Below are positions 27,256 through 36,820 of a DNA stretch of 64,000 nt, one piece after another. Within the stretch, counting starts at the first letter, position 1. Every line of letters starts with the position of its first letter. The stretch comes from Chloroflexota bacterium. GTDB lineage: Bacteria; Chloroflexota; UBA11872; VXOZ01. The stretch spans positions 110,567 through 174,566 of the forward strand of contig JAAXIC010000008.1 in the NCBI GenBank assembly GCA_012270555.1, in the 5' to 3' direction. Under the pieces are notes generated by a model. That model saw nothing but the letters and a program-made list of their open reading frames with translations. It searched no databases and had not been told where the DNA came from. The translations under genes were made by a program, and so were the position numbers.

Positions 27256-28344
27256 TCAGGCCACAACTTCTTCTCGCGCAACCACGCGGCCGCTCTTGCT
27301 CGAACGGATTGCCGCGGCCGTCATGGCAATCGTATTGAGATTATCTCGCGGCGTCACCGCCGGCTCGCGCCCGTGCGCGTCCGCTGCGATCAAGTCGCCA
27401 AGCGGTCCTTGAAACGCGTCAGGGAACCAGGTGCCTTCAATGGGAATCGTATTCACGGAGCGAGGATCATCCGCGCGCACCCATGAGACCTCGCTGCTCG
27501 TGCCCCACACGCTCCCCTCAGTGCCGTCCATCCACCAGGTGTAGCTATGCGCCCCGGAAGCGCGCACGATGTTGTTGAACTGCATACTCGCCATCAGTCC
27601 CACCCGACCGCCGATTTCGCCGAACTCCACGTTTGCGGAGTAGATGAGCGGATCGGGACCGTTCTGGTCGGGCAGCATGGCCGTTGTGCAGTGCAGCCGG
27701 GTCCACTCACGGCTGCCGGCCATAGGTGAGGCGGCAAAGAAGCGGCAGAGGTCCAGGTAATGGACGCCGTGATCCCCGATATTGAAATTCGCCAGGTTGG
27801 TCCACCATTGGTCCGGTTGGTCCTGAAAGGAGCGCCTTAGATGGTGAATACTGTAGATTGGCCCAGCAACGCCTTGATCCATGAGCACCCGCAGCGCTTT
27901 GTGCTCCGGCGCCCACCGTGCCTGCTGATTGACTGCTAACAGAATGCCTGCGTTTTCCGCAATCTCAATGAGCTCTTCTGCCAGGGCATATTCCATATGC
28001 AGTGGTTTCTGCGTCAGTACCGGTCGAGGCGCATGAGCAATGGCCTGCAGCGTCTCCTTGCGAGCAGCGGGATGCAGCGCCATATCGATCACCCGCACGT
28101 CATCGCGCTCCAAGAGGGCGTGAATATCGGTCGTCCAGAAGGGAATGTTCCAGCGTTCCGCCGTGTTTCGCGCAGCCTCTTCATCGATGTCGCAACAGGC
28201 AACGATGTGGTATCCCGCTTTCTGATAAGCAGGCAAATGAGCGCCGTTGGTGATGCCGCCGCAGCCGACTATCCCCACGCCATATTGCGCCAGATCAACG
28301 TCTGCCGGCGGCCCTGGACGATACTGCTCCGGTTGCAACGTCAT
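27256..28344 (-). CDS. Gfo/Idh/MocA-family oxidoreductase
   Basis: An NAD(P)-dependent sugar or cyclitol dehydrogenase of about 362 residues. Rossmann motif GVGIVGCGGITNGAHLPAY near 25; the EKP motif is altered to TQKPLHM near 115 but keeps the lysine; the C-terminal alpha/beta domain has GDHGVHYLDLCRFF. ATG 28344 has GGAG eight bases upstream; an in-frame GTG lies three codons earlier. The substrate is unknown. A second, unrelated Gfo/Idh gene is at 40955-42004. Confidence 0.88.
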   Translation of the reverse strand: MTLQPEQYRPGPPADVDLAQYGVGIVGCGGITNGAHLPAYQKAGYHIVACCDIDEEAARNTAERWNIPFWTTDIHALLERDDVRVIDMALHPAARKETLQAIAHAPRPVLTQKPLHMEYALAEELIEIAENAGILLAVNQQARWAPEHKALRVLMDQGVAGPIYSIHHLRRSFQDQPDQWWTNLANFNIGDHGVHYLDLCRFFAASPMAGSREWTRLHCTTAMLPDQNGPDPLIYSANVEFGEIGGRVGLMASMQFNNIVRASGAHSYTWWMDGTEGSVWGTSSEVSWVRADDPRSVNTIPIEGTWFPDAFQGPLGDLIAADAHGREPAVTPRDNLNTIAMTAAAIRSSKSGRVVAREEVVA

Positions 28345-28463
28345 ACTCGCCACTCCAGGTGTCCCATCGAAGTGATACGGTACAGGTACGCTACGGGTTT
28401 ACTGCTCCGCGTCGCCGCATTGACCCTCACATTCTGCCTTGGACCATTTCTGTACGCGGGAGA

Positions 28464-28976
28464 CTATGGGGTGTCACTGACGCCGTGTCCGCTAGGACTA
28501 TGCGGCTCGTAGGCGCGGTTGCGGTAGAGGAGCGGCACTTCCTCGGTTCCCAGACCGGCGGCCTCCACGTGACCGATGAAGAGCACGCACGACCCTGCCA
28601 CATGCGTGGCGTAAACCGTGCAATCGAACCAGCAAATGCAGTCGTCGAGAATGGGCGAACCCGTTGCCGAAAAGTGATGCGGCAGGTGTTCGAATGCCAA
28701 GCTCTTTTCAATGCCGGGCCGGGCGAACGCCGCGCCTATCGCGTGCTGTCCCGCTCCCAGTACATTTACCGCAAACGTGCCGACGGACTCTAGCCTGCTG
28801 CTCGTAGCGTTACTCTCACCAACGCTTATGAGAATCAGCGGCGGTTCGAGAGCAATGGAAGTGAAGGAACTTGCCGTCATGCCGTGCAAGCCGCTCGCAT
28901 CTCGCACCGTCACTATTGTCACCGGCTGGGCCACGCGACGCATCGCGGCACGAAATGTATCAGAATCTACTGGCAT
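28464..28976 (-). CDS. Flavin reductase-like protein (FMN-binding split barrel)
   Basis: A 170-residue NAD(P)H:flavin oxidoreductase of the HpaC/RutF type: PVTIVTVRDASGLHGMTASSF, SLEPPL-like segment SIALEPPLILISVG and FAVNVLGAGQ. Such proteins supply reduced FMN to a monooxygenase. No partner monooxygenase is adjacent. It follows the sulfatase gene by 71 bases on the same strand. Confidence 0.87.
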   Translation of the reverse strand: MPVDSDTFRAAMRRVAQPVTIVTVRDASGLHGMTASSFTSIALEPPLILISVGESNATSSRLESVGTFAVNVLGAGQHAIGAAFARPGIEKSLAFEHLPHHFSATGSPILDDCICWFDCTVYATHVAGSCVLFIGHVEAAGLGTEEVPLLYRNRAYEPHSPSGHGVSDTP

Positions 28977-29047
28977 GCAGTTCTCAACTCCTCGGTGGCG
29001 GCAAAAATCATGGTCTCAGTATACCGTACAACGGCGAATGCAGAGAT

Positions 29048-30424
29048 TTAGTGATGGCTCAGGTGCCAGTCCATGAGTTGCTGCCTGAGCTCTGCGACAA
29101 CCCCGGACATCTCCGCATCATGGTAGCGGTTCTGCAATTCCCAGGGGTCTGCGCGCAGATTGTAAAGTTCATTATGCTCACGACCCGGCGTGTAGACCAA
29201 CTTCCACTCCGGCGTGCGCACCATGGTCGAGATCTCGGTCTGGCGGCCGCTCGCCGGAGGTCCGAAAGGCAGGTTGTTCCCGCGCGCGGGATCGTTCACC
29301 ATGGCGGCGGGAAAGGCCCCGACCTCAGCGAAGGCGACATCTCGCAGTTGCTCTCTTCCTTCCCACACCGGCACGAAAGAACGTCCATGCATGTTCTCAG
29401 GAGCCTCGACGCCGATCCAGTCGAGCACGGTAGGAGCAATGTTGGTGGAATCTGTAATCTGGACGATTTGCTCGCCCTGCGGCACGAGGCGATCAGGCCC
29501 GGCAATGACGGCCGGAATGCGCACCAAGCAATCGTAGAGCGTGCAACTCTTGCCGAACATGCGGTGCTCACCCGCGTAGTCCCCATGGTCGGAGGAGTAG
29601 ATGATTACCGTGTTGTCAAGCAGACCCCGCGTTTCAAGGAAGTTGACTAAGCGCGCTACCTGATCGTCGAGGTGTCTCACCATGCCGTAATAGACCGCCA
29701 GCGCTTTGCGGAGTTCCCTATCGTCAGCGTTCCAGGTGCCGCCGTCACGGGCGGTTTGCTCATGCGCCTCCGGTTTGTCGGCGTTGGGACCCGCTACCGG
29801 AGGCATGGCGATGTCTGCGGGATCGTAGAGTGAGAAGTACGGTTCAGGCGCAAAGAACGGCGGATGGGGGTCCATATACGCAATGTGCAGGAAGAAGGGG
29901 CGTTCCGATGAGCACGAATCGACAAAGTTCATGCCAAGCGTAGTCATAGCGCCATTCAGGTCTTCATCGGGAGGCACCGGTACCTCAGCGACCATATGCT
30001 GTACACGCCTTGGCGCTTTCTCCACCAACTCTCTGCGCAAGCGGCTGCGCTCCGAGAGGATGCCTTTACCGATGTCGTGCTGAAAGGCAAAACCCCGCCC
30101 CCCGCCACTCCGCCCGCCGTGAAAGTGTCCGATTGTCCCGGTCTGGTACCCCACCTCACCCAGCCGCTCCGCCAGGGTAACTTCATAGTGAGGGAGAGTG
30201 AACCCATTGCCATGCACACCGATGGCATGAGCATAGCGTCCGGTCATCAAGATACACCGCGCAGGTAAACAGAACGGGTGGGGCGTAAAGTAGCTTTCGA
30301 AAACCACCCCGCGTTGCGCGAGCGCTTCAAGCGTGGGCGTCTCCACGTCGGCGTTGCCGTAGAGGCCGAGACTGGTGGCTTTCTGCTGATCTGCCAGTAA
30401 GAGCACAATGTTTGGCGATGCCAT
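29048..30424 (-). CDS. Sulfatase (formylglycine-type)
   Basis: A 458-residue arylsulfatase-family hydrolase. The signature PFCLPARCILMTGRY holds the Cys52 that must be converted to formylglycine. Metal-binding parts are VLLLADQQ at the N-terminus and YSSDHGDYAGEH near 300. ATG 30424 was chosen: AAAGG lies upstream and the family fold begins at once, whereas the earlier in-frame start adds 21 unrelated residues. There is no signal peptide. It may desulfate algal or host polysaccharides or other sulfate esters; the substrate is open. No formylglycine-generating enzyme is in the window. Confidence 0.92.
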   Translation of the reverse strand: MASPNIVLLLADQQKATSLGLYGNADVETPTLEALAQRGVVFESYFTPHPFCLPARCILMTGRYAHAIGVHGNGFTLPHYEVTLAERLGEVGYQTGTIGHFHGGRSGGGRGFAFQHDIGKGILSERSRLRRELVEKAPRRVQHMVAEVPVPPDEDLNGAMTTLGMNFVDSCSSERPFFLHIAYMDPHPPFFAPEPYFSLYDPADIAMPPVAGPNADKPEAHEQTARDGGTWNADDRELRKALAVYYGMVRHLDDQVARLVNFLETRGLLDNTVIIYSSDHGDYAGEHRMFGKSCTLYDCLVRIPAVIAGPDRLVPQGEQIVQITDSTNIAPTVLDWIGVEAPENMHGRSFVPVWEGREQLRDVAFAEVGAFPAAMVNDPARGNNLPFGPPASGRQTEISTMVRTPEWKLVYTPGREHNELYNLRADPWELQNRYHDAEMSGVVAELRQQLMDWHLSHH

Positions 30425-30590
30425 GTCTAGACCTTTCTCTACGCCAAGCGTCACTCTCTGAGCCGAACGCGTCCCAACCCTAAACAACCCCTCGGTGAAG
30501 GACGTGCCTCGCGCTTGTCGGCAGAACTAGGTAAGAAAAAACCGGGGAGATCCCCAGTTCGCTCCAATGCGTTACGACGCGTGATGAGGC

Positions 30591-31250
30591 TCAATCAGTA
30601 TTCTTGCTCGACGTTTCCATGTGCGAGAGCAAGGAAAGCGACCAGAATTCTCTCCGCCGCCGCGCTGCATCGACACTAAAGCCGGTTGGCTCGTTAGAAA
30701 CGAGTTCTTCCAAAAGACTGTGGTCGCCCTGAAGGTATAGTCGCACCTTCAAAATGCCGTACGCATACTCAGGATGATGTTCCGCCAGGTACGCGAAAAC
30801 CGATCCCGACTCCTGTTCGAATCGCTCCCGGTTTCCCGCCGTAAGGACGAGCGTCTCCGTCTCCTGCAGTATGTTGCGCGGCTCGATGCGTACGCGACTG
30901 GCAACGTCCTGCACCGACAGCCCCTGTTCATGCGCCAACTCACGGAACTGCAAGGCGACCTCATCATCGCTCAGGCCGTGCACGTTGGTTAGCGGTTGCC
31001 GTGACTCAAGGCTTTGCCGAATGCTATCCCAATCAACTTCCAGGTTTGGATACAACTCGGATATCTCAAACTGAAGGTCGGTCGTGACACGCGGACGTCC
31101 CCCGAGGTAGGCCAGGAACTGGGTGCGGGTACCGAGATCATCCACAATGTCACGTACGAGCCAGGCTACCCAGAGGGTCTGCTCGTTTCGCCCTGACACG
31201 GCTTCCGGTACCCACTTGATGTAAGCGTTTTCGCGCGCTGAATCAAGCAC
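30591..31250 (-). CDS. Hypothetical protein downstream of infC
   Basis: A 219-residue soluble protein, acidic, starting at GTG 24 bases after infC. The N-terminal part has RENAYIKWVPEAVSGRNEQ, and a central helical segment (about 92-130, HEQGLSVQDVASRVRIEPRN) looks like a helix-turn-helix or repeat unit. No family recognised. Its place after infC, where rpmI-rplT usually stand, suggests cotranscription with infC. Confidence 0.6.
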   Translation of the reverse strand: MLDSARENAYIKWVPEAVSGRNEQTLWVAWLVRDIVDDLGTRTQFLAYLGGRPRVTTDLQFEISELYPNLEVDWDSIRQSLESRQPLTNVHGLSDDEVALQFRELAHEQGLSVQDVASRVRIEPRNILQETETLVLTAGNRERFEQESGSVFAYLAEHHPEYAYGILKVRLYLQGDHSLLEELVSNEPTGFSVDAARRRREFWSLSLLSHMETSSKNTD

Positions 31251-31273
31251 AGAGCCGTTGTTTCCCGCTGTTC

Positions 31274-31834
31274 TTATTCCGCCTCGCTGTTCGTCGCGGC
31301 CCCATCGCCGCGGGCGCGTCTGGCTTGCGGCTTTGGACTAAGATACGTCGTGAGTTGGTTGCCTTCCATGATGGGCCTTCTCTCCACCACGGCAACATCC
31401 TCAAGTTGCTCGAGCACGATACGCAACACGTCATGGCCGTGCTCAGGATGGGACATTTGCCGCCGTAAGAAGCGCACGAATGCCTTGACCTTGTGGCCTT
31501 CTTCGAGGAATTTGTTGATGCGATCCACGCGATAGTCAATATCGTGCCGATCCATGACGGGGCTAAAACGAACTTCCTTCAACGTGGTGGCGGCACGGTT
31601 CTTGCGTGAACTCCGTTCCTCCTTGGTCTGGCGGTACTTGTACTTCCCATAGTCCATGAGCCTGCATACAGGCGGGGAAGCGTTTGGAGAGACCTCCACC
31701 AAGTCCACCTCGCGTTCTTGAGCTAACGCAAGTGCTCGCTCGATTGCCAGAATGCCGATCTGTTCTCCATCTTCATCTATGACGCGAACTTCGCGTGCCC
31801 GAATCTCTCGGTTATTGCGCGCCTCTTTGACTAT
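31274..31834 (-). CDS. infC: Translation initiation factor IF-3, probable AUA start codon
   Basis: IF-3 checks the initiator tRNA and the start codon on the 30S subunit. 186 residues: N-domain with REIRAREVRVIDEDGEQIG, linker, and C-domain after SPPVCRLMDYGKYKYRQ. The frame has no ATG, GTG or TTG before GTG 31708, which would cut away 42 residues of the N-domain. AAGGAGG lies eight bases before ATA at 31834, an in-frame TGA lies two codons upstream of that ATA, and the encoded N-terminus (VKEARNNREIRAREV) matches family starts. An AUA start fits the known autoregulation of infC through a non-canonical start codon (AUU in Escherichia coli). rpmI and rplT do not follow. Confidence 0.9.
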   Translation of the reverse strand: MVKEARNNREIRAREVRVIDEDGEQIGILAIERALALAQEREVDLVEVSPNASPPVCRLMDYGKYKYRQTKEERSSRKNRAATTLKEVRFSPVMDRHDIDYRVDRINKFLEEGHKVKAFVRFLRRQMSHPEHGHDVLRIVLEQLEDVAVVERRPIMEGNQLTTYLSPKPQARRARGDGAATNSEAE

Positions 31835-31875
31835 AGCTCATCCCTCCTTAAGGGCTACCTCTCAAGTCTCGCTGG

Positions 31876-31905
31876 ACTATACCATATCAATATGCCGAGA
31901 AGCAA
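31876..31905 (-). promoter_or_regulatory. Candidate infC promoter
   Basis: TTGCTT (31905-31900), an 18-base spacer and TATAGT (31881-31876) on the minus strand, about 40 bases before the AUA start codon and after the end of the GNAT-like gene. Confidence 0.4.
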
Positions 31906-31980
31906 TACCCATCCAGCATTGACACCTGCAATGACGCTTACGAGGCTCACTGCACTGCAGCGGAGACACCGAGGATGCTC

Positions 31981-32994
31981 TCACCGCCAGGCCCTACTCT
32001 GGGTTGCCGTCAGACCACTGCGGGCCATCCTCCGTTTCGCCTCTCGGTCCGGCGCCGAAGCGCGCACGCGAACGGCAAGCGAACGCTTGAGGACCATGTC
32101 TCGATCCGTCTCCACAAAGCCGCCGTCTTCAAGCGCCTGGCGGACATCAGTTGCGTGTGCAGGCACCCGTGACCAGATGCCGGTATTGCCTGACTCCCGC
32201 GCATGCTTCTGCGCGGTAGCTACGAGGTCCTGCGCCAGTTTGGCGTTCCCCGGCGCGACGCCGATCTGCACGCGCATTGTACCCCGCCGCCCGGGATACT
32301 CTGACAGCCAGCCGGTTAGTCCCTCCCGATCTTCAACTACCCAGCGCTTCACCTGGAACGAAAAGCGGGATGAGCTTCTCTTCACCTGCCAGTCCCTCGC
32401 CGTGCGGCCTTCAGACATTTGCACGATTTGGGGCGTCGACTGCAAGTAAAGTTGGTGCAGGGGCCACGCATCGCGTTTTTCTTGCTTGCGCAATCCCAGC
32501 ACATCGGCTGCCGTTGCAACCAAGAGGGAGGCTTGCGCATAGGTGACCTCCTCCAGCGTGGCTGTGAATCCTGCTTGGTGAAAGGATGCAAGTAAGCAAC
32601 TCTCATCCGGCACGCGGGCAATAATGCCTGAAATGCGCCTTGCTCCCGCAAGCCGGCACACCTCATCCAGAAGCCGCAGCAGCCACGCGTGCGCGCTGTC
32701 GGTACCGGAATGTGCATGCGCCTCCACTCCCGCAATTGCCAAGTGCATTATCTCCCACTGCTCGCGACCGGACTGACGTGCCATTTGCGCCAAAGCGACT
32801 GCCCGCCGCCTTTCCCATACTGCTACAGCACACGACTCCGGTAGTACGGTGCCAAGCAACAAATCCAGTGTCGGTGACCACGGGGAATCGGCAGTAACCA
32901 GAGACGCTCCCATCTTCCGCTGCAAGCGCAACGCTTGCAGGAAGCGAAGTGTGTCCTGTCGCTTGACTTCGGCTGAATTGACCACGTGACTCAT
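31981..32994 (-). CDS. GNAT-like acetyltransferase, divergent
   Basis: A protein of about 337 residues that looks like two weak GNAT-type halves: HAWLLRLLDEVCRLAGARRISGIIARVPD in the first and AQDLVATAQKHARESGNTGIWSRVPAHATD in the second. Each half is followed by a segment resembling the GNAT G-F terminal strand (HQAGFTATLEEVTYA, LEDGGFVETDRDMVL). The acetyl-CoA loop Q/RxxGxG/A is not clear, so enzymatic activity is uncertain. The start is doubtful: ATG 32994 or GTG 33054; neither has a strong ribosome site. It follows pdxT closely on the same strand. Confidence 0.55.
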   Translation of the reverse strand: MSHVVNSAEVKRQDTLRFLQALRLQRKMGASLVTADSPWSPTLDLLLGTVLPESCAVAVWERRRAVALAQMARQSGREQWEIMHLAIAGVEAHAHSGTDSAHAWLLRLLDEVCRLAGARRISGIIARVPDESCLLASFHQAGFTATLEEVTYAQASLLVATAADVLGLRKQEKRDAWPLHQLYLQSTPQIVQMSEGRTARDWQVKRSSSRFSFQVKRWVVEDREGLTGWLSEYPGRRGTMRVQIGVAPGNAKLAQDLVATAQKHARESGNTGIWSRVPAHATDVRQALEDGGFVETDRDMVLKRSLAVRVRASAPDREAKRRMARSGLTATQSRAWR

Positions 32995-33069
32995 CGCTTT
33001 CGCAGCGGTGTTGACCAACAAGAGTCGAGAATGCGAATGCAAGTACTGAGACACCCTGGTCCCGACGGC

Positions 33070-33672
33070 CTATGCGTCTACCAGAGAGCAGAGCGTGAGA
33101 AAGTGCCGGTGCAAACGTCGGTCTTTGACGATCTCCGGGTGAAAGGAGGTGGCCAACATCATCTCTTGTTGTATAGCAACGGTCCACCCGTTTGACGGAA
33201 GTCGGCCCAGCACCTTTACGTTAGGTCCAATAGATTCGACGACCGGCGCGCGTATGAAGACCGCCGGAAACGGTGCATCGCCAATGGCCTGAATGAGGAC
33301 TTCGGCTTCAAAGCTATCTACCTGGCTGCCGAAAGCATTGCGCTGAATGCAGGTATCCATGACCCCGAGGAGCGGCTGATCGTGCCCACCGACGTCTTTT
33401 GAAAGCAGAATCATCCCGGCGCAGGTGCCCCACGCCGCCATCTTTCCCGCCAGAATGCGCTCGCGTATCGGCTCCAACAGGTCGTAAATCACCATGAGCT
33501 TGCCGATGGTGGTGCTTTCGCCCCCGGGAATGATAAGCCCTTGCAAGTCTTCAAGATCCCGAGGCAGCTTCACCACTTTGGCGCTTAGACCCAAGTCGCA
33601 GAGCGCCTCAACGTGCTCGCGGACGTCTCCCTGCAGCGCCAGCACACCGACGTTCATGCCGGTCTCTACCAT
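33070..33672 (-). CDS. pdxT: Pyridoxal 5'-phosphate synthase glutaminase subunit
   Basis: Hydrolyses glutamine and channels ammonia to PdxS for direct PLP synthesis. 200 residues, class I glutaminase: [12 protein letters not shown], oxyanion motif PGGESTT near 50, nucleophile Cys in GTCAGMI near 84, and the His-Glu pair in SFHPEI near 176. The ATG overlaps the pdxS stop codon (ATGGTAG), so the subunits are made coupled. Met6 is an alternative start. Confidence 0.96.
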   Translation of the reverse strand: MVETGMNVGVLALQGDVREHVEALCDLGLSAKVVKLPRDLEDLQGLIIPGGESTTIGKLMVIYDLLEPIRERILAGKMAAWGTCAGMILLSKDVGGHDQPLLGVMDTCIQRNAFGSQVDSFEAEVLIQAIGDAPFPAVFIRAPVVESIGPNVKVLGRLPSNGWTVAIQQEMMLATSFHPEIVKDRRLHRHFLTLCSLVDA

Positions 33673-34547
33673 CCTCTGGGCGCAAGCAGTTCTTCGCTGG
33701 GCATAGAGCGTACATCCAGACCCGACATGGGTTCGCCAAGTCCGCGTGAAACTTCGGCAACGATCTCAGGATCCTGATAGTGGGTCGTGGCCTTGACGAT
33801 AGCAGCGGCGCGGATTGCCGGGTCTTCAGACTTGAAGATGCCGGAGCCTACGAAGTTCCCATCACAACCGAGTTGCATCATCAGGGCGGCGTCCGCAGGC
33901 GTAGCAATGCCGCCTGCAGAGAAGTTCACCACCGGCAATGCGCCACGTTCCGCCACTTCCACGACGAGCGAGTGCGGCGCGCCAAGTTCCTTGGCTTGCG
34001 CCATGAGTTCCTCTGAACGCATGGTTTGCAGACGGCGAATCGCGCCACCGACGGCGCGTATGTGCCGGACCGCTTCGACGACGTTGCCGGTGCCGGCCTC
34101 GCCCTTGGTGCGGATCATCGCCGCACCTTCTCCAATGCGGCGCAATGCCTCGCCCAAGTCTCTCGCGCCGCAAACGAAGGGGATAGTAAATGCATCCTTG
34201 TCAATATGATGTTCTTCGTCAGCGGGCGTGAGCACTTCCGATTCATCGATGTAATCGATGCCCAACGCCTCAAGCACCTGCGCCTCGACAAAGTGGCCTA
34301 TCCGGCATTTGGCCATGACCGGAATCGTAACGGCATTCTTGATCTGCAAAACGAGTTCGGGATCCGACATGCGGGCCACGCCGCCTTGGACGCGAATATC
34401 TGCCGGCACCCGCTCCAGCGCCATAACGGCTACCGCACCGGCGTCTTCGGCAATCCTCGCTTGCTCAGGCGTGACAACGTCCATGATAACGCCGCCCTTG
34501 AGCATTTGAGCCATACCGGTCTTGACAAGCCACGTACCCTTTTCCAT
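33666..34547 (-). CDS. pdxS: Pyridoxal 5'-phosphate synthase synthase subunit
   Basis: Forms PLP from ribose 5-phosphate, glyceraldehyde 3-phosphate and ammonia. 293 residues, TIM barrel: [20 protein letters not shown] at the N-terminus, the Schiff-base lysine in the MAKCRIGH strand region, and [20 protein letters not shown] chose ATG 34547, with TAGAGG eight bases upstream; this gives the usual family length. Longer in-frame starts (34589, 34604) add non-conserved residues. Confidence 0.97.
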   Translation of the reverse strand: MEKGTWLVKTGMAQMLKGGVIMDVVTPEQARIAEDAGAVAVMALERVPADIRVQGGVARMSDPELVLQIKNAVTIPVMAKCRIGHFVEAQVLEALGIDYIDESEVLTPADEEHHIDKDAFTIPFVCGARDLGEALRRIGEGAAMIRTKGEAGTGNVVEAVRHIRAVGGAIRRLQTMRSEELMAQAKELGAPHSLVVEVAERGALPVVNFSAGGIATPADAALMMQLGCDGNFVGSGIFKSEDPAIRAAAIVKATTHYQDPEIVAEVSRGLGEPMSGLDVRSMPSEELLAPRGW

Positions 34548-34714
34548 GGTTACTGCCTCTAGGTTGCTACGTCTCACCCAAGTTCCCATTGTTTCATTTC
34601 CCATCTTACCTAGCAAGACTTGTCTCGGCAAGAGGCCAAGCTGCCCTCCCAGTACGTCATGTCGTCGGTCTCTCTGTGACTGCTTCCTCACGCACCAAGA
34701 TGAACGCAATTGGT

Positions 34715-34743
34715 TTGATAGAGAATACTACATCTGCTATTAT
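34715..34743 (+). promoter_or_regulatory. Promoter of the PP2C-like/propeller gene
   Basis: TTGATA (34715-34720), a 17-base spacer and TATTAT (34738-34743). It requires translation to begin after about 34750, which supports GTG 34799 as the start of the next gene. Confidence 0.6.
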
Positions 34744-34798
34744 GATGCGCCAGAGGGGTGATTGTACGGATGCGAACCCGATCCAGAAGAGGTGTCAC

Positions 34799-36820
34799 GT
34801 GCCGGTGGTGACCGTACAAGTCGGGCAGGCTGCGCTTGTAGACAATCAACGTCGGACAAGCAGTCCTTGGGCACATACTTTTCAGGATGCCTCATCGGAC
34901 GTCGATATGGGCTCTCTCTACGTGAACTTGGAGGGAGTCGGCAGCGAGACGGCGGGTACCGTCGCAAACGAAGTTGCCCAGCACTACTTTGAAAACACGA
35001 CGGTCAGGCCTGAGACGGCCCTCCTGCGCAGTGTACGCCACGCCTACCGTTTCCTCTATGACGCCCGCATCGAAAGCCCTCTTTCACAGATTGGCCTTAC
35101 GGCGGTAGTTGTACGCAGTGGGCAAGCATCCATTGCACAGGTCCTTCCCACCCAGTTCTATTTGATGCAAGACGAGCAACTCACCGCCTTGCCCGAGACA
35201 CAAGAACGGATGGGCAGCCAGAGTTCCCCGTCGACGCAGGATGAGCGGTATCCGCAGTGGGAACCCCCCGTAGAAATGTTCCGCGCTACGCTGCATCCCC
35301 ATGATGTCGTCGCACTTTGTACCGACAATGTGGGCGCAACACTTAGTAACAACGAAGTCGAAGAGATTCTCGCAGGTGACAAGATCCAGAATGCTGCCGA
35401 GGCGCTCGTCGATTCTGTGCGTAGGCGTGGAGAGATAGATTGTTCGGTACTGCTGCTCCGTTTTGACAGTGCCCAGGAGACCCTTAGCACTCCCAGCACA
35501 CCGCTTGCGGAGCCTGAGGCGGAACCAACGCCTGCCCCGAGCGAAGCCAGAGTACCGTCACGTGGGGGCGCAGGGGCCGCGATATTTGGCGTCCTGCTGG
35601 CCCTGTTGGTTATGGTGGGATCCTTCGTGGCATCGCTGTTCCGATCCCGCAGTCAGTCATCGAGCCAAGCGACCGGAAGAATTCCCAACGTTGCCACGCA
35701 CTCTACGATTGTTACGGGAAGCCCCGCGGATGAGGCCCGCAGGCAGAGACTGAATCGGATTGCCGCCGGCATAGTCGTCTTGCTTGTGCTCGTTGTCTTG
35801 GTTATAGGCGCAAACGCCCTTTTTGGCGGTGGCGAAACATCCCCGAGCCTGACCGCAGAACCAACGGCCGCGCCGCAAGAAGAGCAAACCGTAGAAGCCC
35901 CTCAGACCGAAGCCAAAACCGAGACACCCAGCCCTGAGCCGGTGCCGACGGCCACGGCAACCCCGGAGCCGGCTCCACCCCAAGATGCGACGAGCGCGTT
36001 CATTGACGAGCTTCAAGAGCTGATTCGATTTGAAGCCACCTTGCAGCCGGGCAATATCTACGGCTTGAATAACACGATGTATGTGCTCGACCGTGCCACA
36101 GGCGCCGTGTACCGTGTGGGCACGGCAGGAAACAATGAGGTCGCCTATCTGCCCGTCGTTGGCACGAGGAGTGAAGCGCAACTCGTCACGGGCAGGGCCG
36201 ACTTAATCCAAATCCTGGACAGCGCCAATCAGCTCTTCCAAGTCAGCAATGATGGATCGCCCCAGGTTGTGCAACTTCCCACTGGTTCCATTCAAGAGCC
36301 CAGGGCAAGCGCGACGTACGATCAGAATTACTATCTGCTTGACGCAGGAGCAAACGATGTTTTGCGCTTCCGGCCCGTAGGCAGCGGCGTCTATGGGGAA
36401 CCTGAGGGTTACTTTGGGATCAACAGCGGGGTGGACTTGTCGCAGGCAAGCGACCTTGCCATCGATGGCTCCGTCTTCATCTTGTTCAGCGACGGTACGA
36501 TCAATCGCTACCTATCCGGGGCCCGCGCCGAGTTCTCCCTAGCAACTCTGCCGTCGCCGCTAGGATTACCCCGCACAATCTTCATAAGCCAAGGCATGGG
36601 ATCGCTATACATCCTTGACGCAGATAACGACCGCATCGTCCAAGTGACTACCGAAGGCGTCTATCAGCGGCAGATTCTGGCGCCTAATCGCCTCTTCGCC
36701 ACCGCCATTGACTTATATGTCAATCAAGGTGAAACTTACCTCTGGATCGTCGGTCCAACCTCCGTAACCCGTGTCCCACTGCCGGAACTGCCTGCGGATG
36801 CCCCTCGTTCGGCCGCATAG
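34799..36820 (+). CDS. Membrane protein with degenerate PP2C-like domain and extracytoplasmic beta-propeller
   Basis: A protein of 673 residues. The start is GTG with AAGAGG six bases upstream. Residues 1-222 follow the PP2C phosphatase plan (VALCTDNVGATLSNNEVEEI resembles the LCSDGL region, DCSVLLLRF the final strand). The metal-binding DG motif is degenerate (VNLEGVGSETAG), so it may be a pseudophosphatase. A Pro/Glu-rich linker, a transmembrane helix (about 257-282), a short loop and a second helix follow, then a Pro/Thr/Glu-rich stretch and a propeller of about 280 residues (NNTMYVLDRATGAVYRV, GSLYILDADNDRIVQV). With two helices both end domains would be on the same side; if the first is only peripheral, the propeller faces outside. 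It may sense a signal through the propeller. Confidence 0.7.
   Translation: MPVVTVQVGQAALVDNQRRTSSPWAHTFQDASSDVDMGSLYVNLEGVGSETAGTVANEVAQHYFENTTVRPETALLRSVRHAYRFLYDARIESPLSQIGLTAVVVRSGQASIAQVLPTQFYLMQDEQLTALPETQERMGSQSSPSTQDERYPQWEPPVEMFRATLHPHDVVALCTDNVGATLSNNEVEEILAGDKIQNAAEALVDSVRRRGEIDCSVLLLRFDSAQETLSTPSTPLAEPEAEPTPAPSEARVPSRGGAGAAIFGVLLALLVMVGSFVASLFRSRSQSSSQATGRIPNVATHSTIVTGSPADEARRQRLNRIAAGIVVLLVLVVLVIGANALFGGGETSPSLTAEPTAAPQEEQTVEAPQTEAKTETPSPEPVPTATATPEPAPPQDATSAFIDELQELIRFEATLQPGNIYGLNNTMYVLDRATGAVYRVGTAGNNEVAYLPVVGTRSEAQLVTGRADLIQILDSANQLFQVSNDGSPQVVQLPTGSIQEPRASATYDQNYYLLDAGANDVLRFRPVGSGVYGEPEGYFGINSGVDLSQASDLAIDGSVFILFSDGTINRYLSGARAEFSLATLPSPLGLPRTIFISQGMGSLYILDADNDRIVQVTTEGVYQRQILAPNRLFATAIDLYVNQGETYLWIVGPTSVTRVPLPELPADAPRSAA

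Noticed and set aside
31274..31708. infC starting at GTG 31708
   Set aside because: It would remove 42 conserved N-domain residues, while ATA 31834 has a perfect Shine-Dalgarno.
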